From Aulostomus chinensis (taxonomy: Eukaryota > Chordata > Actinopteri > Syngnathiformes > Aulostomidae): 64,000 nucleotides of DNA. The position numbers and the translations under genes were made by a program. The stretch spans positions 15,000,601-15,064,600 of the forward strand of contig JBBMOA010000004.1 in NCBI GenBank assembly GCA_037954235.1, given 5' to 3'. The first letter of the stretch is position 1. Each line of letters begins with the position of its first letter. Shown here piece after piece: positions 12,803 through 24,595 of this stretch. Under the pieces are notes generated by a model. That model did no database searches. It had not been told where the DNA came from and saw nothing but the letters and a program-made list of their open reading frames with translations.

Positions 12803-13452
12803 AAGTACTGGTAACTCTTTACAATGAGGGTGCATTAATAACAGTTAGTTGAAAGCTAAGTTTTATTAATTAACAATACTACAGCATAATTAAGCATTAA
12901 TGCTTTATCAATTCTTACTGTAAACCTTCAGTAACTGAGCAACCCAGCCTCTCCTAGTTTTTCCATCTTTGCTAACCCGCGAAATTACCTACACACAATT
13001 ATTTAACACGAGACAGTTAACTAACGTCCTATAAAGCATTGCTAATGGTTAATTAACTATTAACTAACTCTTAAGGGTACATTAATAAGAGTTAGTTAAT
13101 GGTTTATTAATTAAATCTAATTATGTACTCTTATTGTGAAGTAGTATTTGTAACCCTTCACAATAAGGGTACATTAATAAGAGAGCTAGCAATGCTTAAT
13201 GTCCTATTAAGCATTGCTAATGGTTAATTAACTATTAACTCTAAATAAGGGTACATTAATAAGAGTTAGTTAATGGTTTATTAACTAAATCTAATTATGT
13301 ACTCTTATTGTGAAGTAGTATTTGTAACCCTTCACAATAAGGGTACATTAATAAGAGTTAGAGCTAGCAATGCTTAACGGCCTATTAAGCATTGAGAATG
13401 GTTAATTACCTATTAACTCTTATTAATGTACCCTTATTGTGAAGAGTTATAA
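12803..13452. mobile_element. composite MITE with terminal inverted repeats and internal tandem copies
   Basis: The left end (12812 on) reads TAACTCTTTACAATGAGGGT and the right end is the reverse complement TAACTCTTCACAATAAGGGT, extending through CATTAATA; the match continues outward through AAGTA. Inside, a unit of about 176 bp (GTACATTAATAAGAGTTAG to ACCCTTCACAATAAGG) occurs twice with small differences. No transposase is present. It behaves like a non-autonomous DNA transposon grown by internal duplication. The family is unknown to me. Confidence 0.75.
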
Positions 13453-16400
13453 ATACTTCTTCACCCTAAGTACATGTTTTTCTCTGGGCAAATATGAACC
13501 TAAATATCTTTAAATCATCCGTGCTCCTTTACTCTTTAGTAAATGAAACAGTACTTCTACTTTCTTTATACAAGTATCTGAACTTCTTGTACCATGAATG
13601 TGTCAACTTTAGACACCTCTAGTTACAAGACAAGCGTAATTAATGCACTGAATATGTCCTCCATGCTTAATGGTTCGGTTTTTATTTCATCACCAAAGGT
13701 CTGAACACTGTTTTTACAACTAAGTCAATAAACTATAACTTCCAGATCAAACTGCTTTGAATTCCATGAACAAGTTCCAAAACACATTTTCTTTTTCGCC
13801 CAAACTCTGAGGGTTGATCGACATCCTAAACCAACATTTAGAGACAAAGCTGTGACGGCCTGTTACTCTTGCACAAACTGTTTTCTTCTCCCCCGAGATA
13901 AGAACCACTCATACCTCAAGTGAAGGACAGATGGTATAAAACCGTGGGTGATGCTGGAGATGAAAAAAAAACAACAAGACAAACCAAAAACCCCCTCAAA
14001 CATCAAACCTCTGTATTGATCACTGCGCGGTTCAACAAGGGAAGGTGTTTCACATTTGCTTGTTTTCCCTGATCGCGCTGCTTTGGCCCTTACTTTCTCC
14101 GAAGCCAGACAACATGAAAAGAACATGAAAAGCTACCAGACTGTAACAATTACAACCAAATGAGTACATCAATGAGCAGCCGATGAGTCATAAAGAAACT
14201 GAGCTCCCAACAGGGGTGCAGAGACAGCCAAGCAGGTGGAGGATATCTGGGGGGAAACCTTGAAAGGAAAGAGTTGCTGGAGTAGTTTTACCTAAGAATT
14301 ACTACAGATTCTATTACACGACACTCTCAGCCGTCAACACCAATTTGATCTTTCAAGCCACTTTTCTTGAAATTACTAGCATTTTCTCAGTTATTTTGAA
14401 TATATTTACACATTTTTAGAACAATTTCCACCTCATCTCAATGTCCACGATGTACTGGTTAAATCTTACTGTATAAATAGATGTTACTGAGCGGCACTGG
14501 AATGAGTCCTAAAACCCAACCGTTAGCACTGTTTAACATCCAGTTCTCTCATTGCTAAGTTAAAGATTTTTGAATGGGTTTTTGGCAAAATGATAGAATA
14601 AGATCCATGGTTCCCACGAGAATAGATTTTGTTTTGTCAAATAAAACAGGCCATTACTGCACTTGCGAATTTTGAAGTCTTCAAAGGCAGAGGCTGTTAT
14701 TACGTTAACGTAACGTTAGCTTTGTACTTTTGACATTTGCTGTAACGCTTCAGACAGGAGTGAGCTGCAGGACTCAAACTTTTCCGGCTTGTTACGGAGA
14801 TCATCTCCAGTGATTATCCAAAATTTAATGTTAAAAAAGAAACATGTTAGCGGCGTCATGAGTCCCTTCAATCAGAAGCCATCTGGGCTTGGCTTAAAAA
14901 ATATATAATCTCTTCAACAGTTGGCTCAAATTGAGAAAATCTGGGGACAACTTCTTGCGCTTTCGCAACTGTTTGTTTGACTTGTCTGAATCAAATACTA
15001 AGTTTGGTTGATTTATTTATTTATTTTATTAATTCTGTTTGGAAAAGCGCGAATTTAAGTGTTACACATAAAACGTCAATTCCCTGAGGGTCATGTATGA
15101 TGGAGCAGAGCCACAACTGTACTCAGATCTTTCTAACTGGTCAAATCTTGCAGAAATGTGTAACGCTGTTGTTTCTCAACATTTTAATTTCTTTAATGTT
15201 ACATAACGTACATTTTAGAATCCATCCACAGGTTCAGGTTGTTAGCAAACCTCGTTTCGCAGCGTACCTGGAGCTCCTTAGCTAAGGCACATCACGAAGG
15301 AATGCCGTTCTTTTGCTGTAATCTCCTTCATCATAATCTAATATCTAAGAAAAGATAAGATGTTGCATGCGTCGGACCACTGACCCTCAGGGTGCAGACT
15401 TTCTGAATAAGAGTGGCACAATGAAAAATTTAATTCTGTGGGGAGGAACAAGACATGCTAAACATATCAATCTCCATAGCCTTCCTGAAACTAGATCCCC
15501 TTGTGCCTTGTAAGTATCATATTTACCACAGCAGTTGTGATTGGGTTTTGAATCGGTGCCAAAGAAATGCCTTTATGAGGTGTTTGAAATTTAAATGAAG
15601 GGGCCCCGAACTTCATTACAAATGTTCCTCCTGAGCTCAAAGACAACGTAACCACCTTTAAAATCACATCGAGGATCTCAAAGACAGGATAGGTGGAGAC
15701 AGCCCGAAACCTCAGCCATGCTTTGGTGCGTCGTCTGTTTACGCTTTGCCGGGAATTACCAATTAAAAAAAGAATCGTTTTTGTCGATTTAGCCTCAACC
15801 CACAAAGTCCTTCTTTTCCAACGAGCATGTTCCTGCATCTGTGCAAGGAAAAGATAACAAAACTGCCTCAGCTGTTTGTCTGGAGGTTTCATGTTGAGTC
15901 AATGTCTTCTTCAGAACTGTGAAACCAGCCAAGGCTCCATGGAAGAGAAAAGGAGACTGCGTTAACACAGTACATCTGCCCTCATGTAGCATGGAGAGGA
16001 ACGCGAGAAGCTAGCAGCTCCAGAGAAGAGGGGACGACTACGGTTTCCTGGGCGGTGTGGGCATGTAAACCAAGTGGCGAGTTTTGTGACCACTCCTGAG
16101 TTCACTAACAGACCGACAGCGTGCGACACTTAAAAAGCCCATTTTTTTGAAAAAACAAATCAAGTGTTGTCATGAGAGGAATTTTAATCCTAAAAACTTC
16201 TAATTACTTCCATAATAAACTCTTCATATTTTCTCTCGGGGACCAACAAGGACTTGAAGCTCGATAAAAATCAGTGACAGAGGGACACAAGCGTCGAGTC
16301 TCAGGATAACAATCAAAACCACAACACGCTTGACCTCTCAGTGTAAACCAACTGGGTCAATCTTGTAGCCAGACGCGAAATCCAGAGCTTTTGGCATAGA

Positions 16401-17687
16401 ATCCACCATGTGCTGTTGACATCGCAACTCATCCGTGACAGACAAGGAATAACACTTTTGGAGAGGAAGGGTTCGGGGACGGGGGGGGGGGTGAGAGGGG
16501 GGAGTTCCAAGACGGACAGGTTGTTGCCACTGAAAAAAACAAGGCTTTCAACAGCGCGATTTCAAGGAGAGAGAGAGAGAATCAATGAGAGAGGGGAAAA
16601 AATAAGATGAATTTAAAACTATATTTCATTACTTAGTCGTGCAAGTCTCTATTAATTTAACAATGAGCATAAATAGTGCAGCTTCAGCTCGCATGGCTTA
16701 TTTCCAGCTGCAGTCCCCCGCTCGTTGACGATATAGTCGTCTCTTTTTTTTTTTTTTGCGCTAAGCTGCTTATTAATTATTTTTTAAACTGGTATTCATT
16801 TCTGAGAAAAAAACAAAAAAAAACAACCTTAAATGGCTCTTTCCTTAAATTGTAGTTGATGCTGTTGTAATCAATTTCTGTCATGAAGTGGGTAAAAAAA
16901 AAAAAAATGTAATTTCATATTATTGGTCTCTGTATAGTCATTTACCAGCTGCGCTACCAACAATAAAAAGCTGTTTTTTATTAAAAATAAATACTGAAGA
17001 CATTGTAATTGGACTCATTTAGAATGTCCCCAAGCACCTGAAGGATTTCCTTGCTGGGTTAGCAGCGTAGCATTCAGAACCAGGGGTAGTTTTTAATGTC
17101 CATAATAAAGCGTAAAATGAGCCCGTAGTTTGTCTTTGGGGGGTAGTGAAGAATAGTGGCTTTAAGAATCTGGACTTGAGCACAGCTGGTTTTAGGTTCA
17201 AGTGTTAAAAAAAACAACAAAAAAAAACTAACGGACTAACGAGAAAGTCACTTGCCATTTAATCAGCATGAAAAAAGGGAAACAGAAAATTACAGTAAAT
17301 TTACGACCTGAGGTGCTTCACGGGTCACTGTTAATGGACATGTCCTTGAGCCAGCGAGAGAGAGAGAGAGAGAGAGAGATGAGACTGGGCCCTCTTCTCC
17401 GTCGTTTCTTTTCCTGGACATTGTTGATTTTGGCCGGAGGTCGGTTACTGATGCTGGCTAGACGCTGGGGGAGCAGACTCGGGGTGCTTCCTTCTCATTC
17501 TCACACACATTTGGATGGGAATTGTGCGTTGGCGATGTGACAGAAGTTCGTAATCTGATCCGTGGTGGAAAAAAAAAAAGAATAAAAATCCACCACCAAC
17601 CCCCCCCCCCCCAAAAAAAACCAGACTTTCTTCAAATACATCAGCAAGAACTGTAAAAAGCAAATGCAACAGATAGTTATCATAAAC
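13453..17687. other. intergenic DNA, no features recognised
   Basis: Unique AT-rich sequence with homopolymer runs (16740-16756 T; 16892-16906 A) and a (GA)n at 17355-17379. No splice-bounded frame with family resemblance was seen. Confidence 0.4.
17355..17379. repeat. (GA)n microsatellite
   Basis: About 12 GA units. Confidence 0.95.
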
Positions 17688-17693
17688 TTTTAT
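17688..17693 (-). terminator. possible distal poly(A) signal
   Basis: AATAAA on the minus strand (context CAGAATAAAAGTTTATG) lies about 4.8 kb past the stop, a distance compatible with a long 3' UTR. There is no independent support. Confidence 0.2.
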
Positions 17694-18598
17694 TCTGAAT
17701 ATACCTTATTTGCACATGAATAAACACACTTTCCCTCCCCAGGATTATAAACATTGTTCTTTTTTTTTTTAATTTCATGACTTTGGTTTTTTTTTTTGTA
17801 CAAATTTTTACAAGACTGATTCTGGGGAATCAAGTTAACATGATAAAGCACAATCGAGGGAGACGACCACCGAAACCCTCCCATAGTTGAGAGTGGGGGT
17901 GGGGGGTGGGTGGTGGTGACCTGACTTCCATCACCTCACCTTAAACCAAAGGCTAAGAAAGATTGACAGGCTCGCCAATTATCTGCCAAAGATCGGCAGC
18001 AAGGTAACGGACACAAACAACACCCCCCGCCCCCCCGCCGCCCGAAGCAATCGTCAAGATTCCAGAAATAAAAACGCCAACTGACAGCATCCATACAGAG
18101 AGCACCAACAGAATCAAAACACTTCATAACACATCGAGAGAAGATTATTCCTGAGGCGACAGCATCTGAGTTTAGCACTTGAATGTAGGATGGAACATCT
18201 TGACAACTAATGGAACCCACCTTTGTTCTCCAAGTCCACGCAAGTTCCCTCTCTGATAAAAGTGACTTACAAAAAATGTTTTTTTTAAAAAAAAAGGACC
18301 ATACCAATGTTTTTTCTTTTCTTTCTAAGTTTTAACTACTGTCCAACTTTCTCCCTCAAAAGCAAGCACAAAAAAAAAAGAAAAAAAAAAGCAGACTAAT
18401 TCAAAGTTAAAGCTGCTTTAATCTACGTTTGTGTAAAAACAACGGATCGCATGGCCGACGAAGCCACAGAGAATGATTTGTTTCAAACATTCCACCATTG
18501 TTTCAGTGTCTTTTTACCTCCACCGAGGAGTTTACGGTTTCACCCGAGACTCTGTGTCTGTGTTTTCGCAGGAGTATGCAAAAACAACCAGGCCTTTT

Positions 18599-18656
18599 GG
18601 TGGTGGTGGTGGTGGTGGTGGTGGTGGTGGTGGTGGTGGGAGGGGGGGGGGGGGTG
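18599..18656. repeat. (TGG)n / poly-G tract
   Basis: About 14 TGG triplets followed by GGGAGG and a 13-base G run. It has strong G-quadruplex potential on the plus strand. Confidence 0.95.
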
Positions 18657-21600
18657 CATGGAATTATAGGGGAAAAAATGCAATTGTTGTTTTAAAGATC
18701 TTAAATAATTATAATTCAGGCTATATCAGTTTAGCATGGTGAAAAAAACTGCTTTGAAAGTACACTTTTTACTGCACTCGCCGTCAGTAGCAGTATTAAG
18801 CAGAAGAGATTTTACGCTATGCTAACCGCTTAGCAACAAACTAGCTAACTGGAGGAAACTCGTAGCGCATGCCTACACTAAAAGCTGATCCAATCGATTG
18901 TTTAAGTGAACCAGGTGTTCTGATAGAGTCACAGTTTTTGAGCGAGGTGTGACTCTTCATTCTTGTTTTTCTGGCTGGGTGTCAGTGGCAACATTGATTA
19001 AAATGGCGATGTTTGTTGTTGATGTGGCCTCAGAATTGTGGTACCTGTAGTATCAAATCACACTTGCAGTCCGCACCCATGACAGCAAGACCAAATCAAT
19101 AGGAAACATTTAGGGATGCGAATTTAAAAGTACACCGTTTTCTTAAAAAGTAAGATTCCTGCGAACACGAGTCCTGATTGATTTAAACCTAGTTTTGACA
19201 AATCCTGACTTCAGGTTTAAGTAATCTTTTGATTGTCATACTGTATTACAACGATTAATGGCGACCTGTAATATGGCACCATGGTTTTGTAAACTACAAT
19301 ACTTCACTAATGCGCTAAAACGTACCCCCCCCCCCAAAAAAATCATTGGTACGACCCTTTATTTAAATCCTTGAACATCAAACCGGCCAATCAGTTTGCT
19401 CACCCCCTGCTGACTCAGACCAGGGCGGAGCCAAATGCTGTCTCCCCAAGAGAAAGGCAGTAATCGCTGTTCACACCTCATCGTATCGCGAACAAACGCT
19501 CGACACTCAGAATATAGTAACGTTTCCCAACATGACACACTGAAGCAGGATAATTGTCAGCCACTACCATGCAGCACAAGGAAAACAGTTGGAGACATCT
19601 TGCCTTGGTAACGTTGCATAAATGTTATATTACGATAATAGGTTTTCTCCACAAGCGAATAAGAGTCCTATATGGCACTTGATATTCTTGATGGTTAGTA
19701 AATAAGGAGGATAAATACCATTGTTAGTTTCACCACGATATTTCCGTTGGAAGGTTATAGTTAAGACAGAGGAAAACATTGAGAGAATAAAGTGCACCTC
19801 ACCTCAGACTACTCGTTACTGATGTTCTGCTACAAAACACGACTGAAAAAAACCCCCCCAAAACTCAATCTTTCACTTAGAGGGCAATAAATTAGCTGGA
19901 ATATGATGGAAAAATATTTCAAGAAGGTGAGAGACAGTATAGTTTCCTGCTAAAACTGTTCTAAGTTGTCGGCGTGTAAATATGTTAGTGGTGAGGATCA
20001 CGCATCAATCCTTCCCGCTGCTACAGGCAGTTAAACCGCAGATTCCCACGTTTTTGTGGGAAAACTTTGACCAAACATTTGTAAAAAAACAAAAAAACAA
20101 AACAAAACCCAAACTGATTCTGTGGTTTTCCTCTGAATGCTTGCACGCCGCCGAGGGAAAGTCACGTGGGACAAATGAGTTTTCACCACATGTATTTCCA
20201 CCTGCGATGGTATACCAGGTCCTAGCTAGCATACGGCTAACTCTCCGCGCACAAAAGAGAAAAAGAAAAAGAAAAAAGGACAACTTCAGATTGGTTTGGT
20301 CAGAAAACAACACCAACAACCACCATCTCAAACACACGGCTGAAGTTTACCCCAAAGCTGGGATACCTAAAAACGTGATTATATCATCTTCTTGCTGATT
20401 TTCCAAGAGCGGCGCTAGCCGCTAGTGTTAGCATCAAATTTGTGGGGTTTTTGCTTTCTGGATTTGGGCATTTTCCTGTGTACAGTGACACTTATTAGGG
20501 CGAAACTTCTTTATAGATGAAAAATGTAACTCAGTTAATCTGCACTGGACCCCGTGTGTGTAGTTGTCAAACAGCAATTTTGCATTTTCTGGCATTGTAT
20601 TTTCACATGAGTGGGATCTAGCCTTTTAGCATCACCTACTTAGTCGCAAAAATACCCCGACTTTCCATTGAGGTAACGAGTCCTGAACATTGGAGTCTAC
20701 GATTGTCCAGTTACACCCAGAGCCAAAAGACACTTTAAAAATGTTGAAGTTGTCACTTGGCAACGTCAAAAACAGCCGGTTTATAACTTACACCTGCTCT
20801 TGTAACATCATTTTCCAAAACTGAAACTTTTTGGATTTATATTTTCATTCCGATGGTAAAATGTTCTGTTTTACTTTAATCATAATTGTTTTTCGCGATT
20901 TTAATAGAGTTGCTTTAAGAGTCCTCGTTTTAAGTCCTTTTTAAATTCTTTTTATTATCAGCTTTGCAGATTTCGTGAGTGATCACGTACTCAGGCAGAC
21001 GCCATTGGAACACGGTCACCAACATGGTAGTAATCTGAAGTTTTTCACGTAGGTTCACTATGAAAGTAATGCCAAAAAAACAACAACGACTAAAATAAGC
21101 CAAACATTTCTCAGAGAAAGTGGATGCACCTCCACTTTTTGTATTAGGAGTCCCAGTAGGCGGCACAGCACACAATATAACAAACTGTACTACACAAAGA
21201 GACAGAGGTTGAACTTCAGTCAGGAGATGACGCCGTGAAACCAAACTACAGATGAATCGAGATAGAGATTTGCACTTTGAACTGCAGTGCAGATGAAAGT
21301 CATTTAATTCAAAAAGTGACAGCAGCGAATACAAATTACCGTTCAACCTTTTCTGTTGACTAAAATTGCACATTTTCCGTATCCCTCCTTCTTCTCCTGT
21401 AAGTCACGGAAATAAAAACAGTGGCATGCTTTCGCGACGCCTCATTCAAATAACAGTCAAAAAAAAAAAATAGCAATCTGCACGTCTTTCAGTTCAGTAG
21501 TCAGGAAGCTAAAGGGTTCAGTCACACACAGTCCACATGGCACTAGAGATTTTTGCAGTGAGTACGCATTGTTGATGCGCTTTATGGCAGCAAAGTTGTT

Positions 21601-22377
21601 ATCGGAGCAATCCAACAACAAGGCGGAAAATCCAGATAAACTACCTCTCCTGATCAGGGCTGATGGATGACCAGATAGGAAGTTGAAATCCTCACAAATG
21701 GCAGTTGAAGACTTGGTTTCTGTGTTAAAAAAAAAAAAAAACCCAAAACAAAAACAAAAACAAAAACAAAACATACCAACGAACATGATTTCCACACTGC
21801 AAATACAGGGTTCTACAAGAGAAAACGCAGTGGTGAACGGAAACGCCCTCACAGACACCGTAAAAATGTTCTGGGAAGTGAGATCGGAAAAAAAATAACG
21901 AGATAAAAATCAGACGGCGTTATTACGAAGAGCGGGTTTGTGGCGTAGCGACATGGCATCTTCTGCTGCGACCTCTCAGTTTCCTTATCACAAAAACAAG
22001 CACCTACTAACTAGCCACTGCAAATCGACTCAAAACAGCTTGCAAAGAGCAGCACGGTTTCTGGCAGTGGTAAATAAAACTGCTCAACATCTTTTATAAC
22101 CCGCAATTCCCCCCTTCGTGATTTAAATCCCTCTGATACTATAAGGCAGTCCGATCTCTTCCAACAGTGACATCATGCCAGAGAAAGTTCCCAAGATATA
22201 TCTCTGGATTCTGCTAATCTCAGCTGGCGGGGACCATTGAAGGGATGAGGGGCAGTTATAGGTCGGTCCTAATTGTTCCTTTTCTTTCCTTCGCTGTAAA
22301 CTCCTGAAAATGAAGGTATCAAAAAACAAAGGAACTGGCAGGATGCGGGGTGGGGGTGGGGCACAGGTTTTTGTTTG

Positions 22378-22383
22378 TTTATT
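22378..22383 (-). terminator. possible proximal poly(A) signal
   Basis: AATAAA on the minus strand lies 93 nt past the cacna2d1 stop. It would give a very short 3' UTR. Other AATAAA hexamers lie further downstream, so it is only a candidate. Confidence 0.3.
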
Positions 22384-22475
22384 ACAAGCGCTTTTCACTG
22401 GGCGTTCATCATCGGTGGCAGCATCGCATGCTGGTTGGAGATATGGACAGAGGTCATGATCAGGAGGTTCAGAGG

Positions 22476-22598
22476 TCATGATTGGACGGCGTGATGTCTG
22501 GAACCGGTCAGAACCCAGAGCAGCACCAGCTGAAGGACCCCCATTAGCAAAAGTGAAGGACTCAGGCTGGACGCCCCGCCACAGTCAGCGTCTTCCTC
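22476..22598 (-). CDS. cacna2d1: cacna2d1 last exon (32), GPI-anchor signal
   Basis: This exon has 40 codons plus TGA: EEDADCGGASSLSPSLLLMG then VLQLVLLWVLTGSRHHAVQS. It matches the mammalian C-terminus YTDCGGxSxLxPSL..QxLLLWLVSGS. The CGG with following small residues is the proposed GPI attachment site, and the hydrophobic tail is the removable signal. Acceptor ACACCAG after a T/C-rich tract. Phase 0 fits exon 31. Confidence 0.93.
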   Translation of the reverse strand, partial: EEDADCGGASSLSPSLLLMGVLQLVLLWVLTGSRHHAVQS

Positions 22599-24247
22599 CT
22601 GGTGTCGAGCAGGGACGGGGAAAAAAAACAAACAGTTACTGTTTGTTAAGATCGGCCATTTTTCCAGCGATGGTTTGCTAAACCCCGCTGAGCTGTTCCA
22701 CTTCACATTTGTTCACATCTTTAGGTGCGTGGGGCAGCCGACACGTAGAAAAGATCAAATCCTGAAATAACCTTCATTTTTACATCATAGAATTTTTCAT
22801 TGTCAATCACACAGTACTAATTTTGAAGAGTAGGAGGAGTAATTTTGTGCTCCCTGTTAGTTTGGTGTACTTTCCAAGAGTTTTAGTCCATTTATACAGG
22901 TTACAAAAAAGAGTCATTACAGTACTTAATAGATGATGATAAAACTCGGTTAACCGTCCTGATATATTACAATTGCATCACGTTTAAATATCCCTATTAA
23001 CGCCAATACCGGTGCGTCGTGTGATTTTGCTCTGACGGCCAAGAAATTTCTCGAAAGTCAGGAAGTAAATTACGGCAAAGTCCACTAGGAAACCAGTTAA
23101 AGGCAGGACTTTCACCCAGGAGATGGAAGTATGAATCTAATAACTTACAAGTTTTTTTGTTTTCTTTTTAAAAAGGTTAATATCATTTTTTCAGTAGCCT
23201 GACTGGTTTAGGCCTACAGCTGAGGTTAGCCTGTGTAGCTAGCCAACTACAGCCAAGGCAGCAAAACTACTTTGCTAGTTTTAAGCAAAGCTGACCGATT
23301 TGAATCGTAGTTTTAGTGAAGTTAGACCGTAATTTTCGAGTATATATTTTTACATTCTACTTCTACGTATTAGAGACGTTTAATTTGGAAACAAGCTTGC
23401 AAAAGATTACATTTTCAGCAAACTTGTGGAGCTACTGTTAGCTTAATCAGCTAGCTAAATACAGCTCTACCAGTAACAGCTGCCATTTCAGCCAGTAAAA
23501 TCAACACAGGCAACAGTATAAATGAGGCTCCACATACCACCGTCTCAAATTTGGTGAAATTTTCAAACAGTTTTGAGAAGTTAAACATTCCTCAGCGATT
23601 CCTTTCAAAATTGAGCGCTAGAACAGAAAGCAGGGCTGAACAAACAATCAGTTCGAACAGCAAAGGGGCCAAACAAGGTCAGAATATGGGTTTAAAATGT
23701 TTTTCTCTTACTTTCAATTCCCAAAAAAATGGAGCCAATAATTTTGAATCAAGAGGCATCCATTTCTCTCTGAGAGCTTAGCAACTGGAGGTACAGGAGA
23801 GAAAAATGTCTTGCCTCAGTGCGTTTTTTTTTTTTTTTTTTTTTGAGAGGAAAAGACGTTGATAATTATTTAAAAAGACGTACAAACATCTGGATGCAAA
23901 TAAGGAGTGAAAGGTCTGTTTAGGTGAGTGTCAGGAAGGACATTAGGGCCTCCCATGAATAACAAAAGATGGGGAGAGATAGGAAGAGCATGGCTCGAAG
24001 TTCAAAGTCAGGTGAGACGGAGAAAATGTTGGCGAGAGACGTAAATAATGGGGAGGTAAGTTGGTGGGAAGTGAAAACAGATGGTGGAAGAACAAGAGAG
24101 AGTGACAGGTGGCAAGCAAAGGAAAACAATGGAAAAAGACATGAAGTAGTGGAAAAATAAAGGGGAGATAAGGCGTAAGAAGCAGATGATATCAGGACTG
24201 CAGGACTGATGTAAAATCATGTCAATGAAAGAGAGGAAGAGGTAGCG
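22599..24247 (-). other. last intron, distal part
   Basis: Intronic or, if the alternative last exon is used, alternative 3' UTR. It contains GCTAGC/TTAGC-rich words at 23215-23460 and a 21-base T run near 23826. No exon was seen. Confidence 0.6.
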
Positions 24248-24349
24248 TTATGGGACTGACCCGAGACAGCACATGAACAGTGGCAGCAGTAACATGAGCA
24301 GAGAGGAAGCCAATGGGGAGCCTGCGCTCCTCCGGCACATGGCCTCATC
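24248..24349 (-). CDS. cacna2d1: candidate alternative last exon with second GPI-type tail
   Basis: An AG acceptor (TGGTTAG) at phase 0 opens 33 codons and a TAA: DEAMCRRSAGSPLASSLLML then LLPLFMCCLGSVP. Like the distal exon it starts acidic, has a Cys within six residues, then small residues (SAGS) and a hydrophobic C-terminus, which is the layout of a GPI-attachment signal. Joined after CFDNNEH it would give a complete alternative protein. The pyrimidine tract is weak and there is no nearby AATAAA I can be sure of, so usage is unproven. It may be a real alternative end or a decaying duplicate of the terminal exon. Confidence 0.5.
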   Translation of the reverse strand, partial: DEAMCRRSAGSPLASSLLMLLLPLFMCCLGSVP

Positions 24350-24563
24350 CTAACCATCAACAGCCAATCACAGAGCAGGAAACAAGAGAAAACAGAGAGA
24401 AAAAAGAATCATGCAGCAAACGGTCCATATCGTTAGCAAGAAGTTAGAAAGCAGGAAAAGAAGAAAAAAAAATCAGGAAAAATATAGTAAGTAGAATGAC
24501 AACAAAACAGATTTCATTCACTTGCAATTCATGAGTGTGAGAGAAAGGTTTATTCGTGGGCGG

Positions 24564-24595
<32 letters not shown>

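Larger units (their letters stand above)
17694..22475 (-). other. cacna2d1 3' UTR and/or downstream DNA
   Basis: No coding exon was recognised here. It may contain the 3' UTR. It has several A-rich and T-rich runs, a (TGG)n/poly-G tract at 18599-18656 and a (CAAAAA)-like run near 21740-21770. Long frames here lack any family resemblance. Confidence 0.4.

Noticed and set aside
12803..13452. CRISPR-like repeats
   Set aside because: The repeats are about 176 bp with inverted ends in vertebrate DNA; they fit a MITE, not repeat-spacer units.
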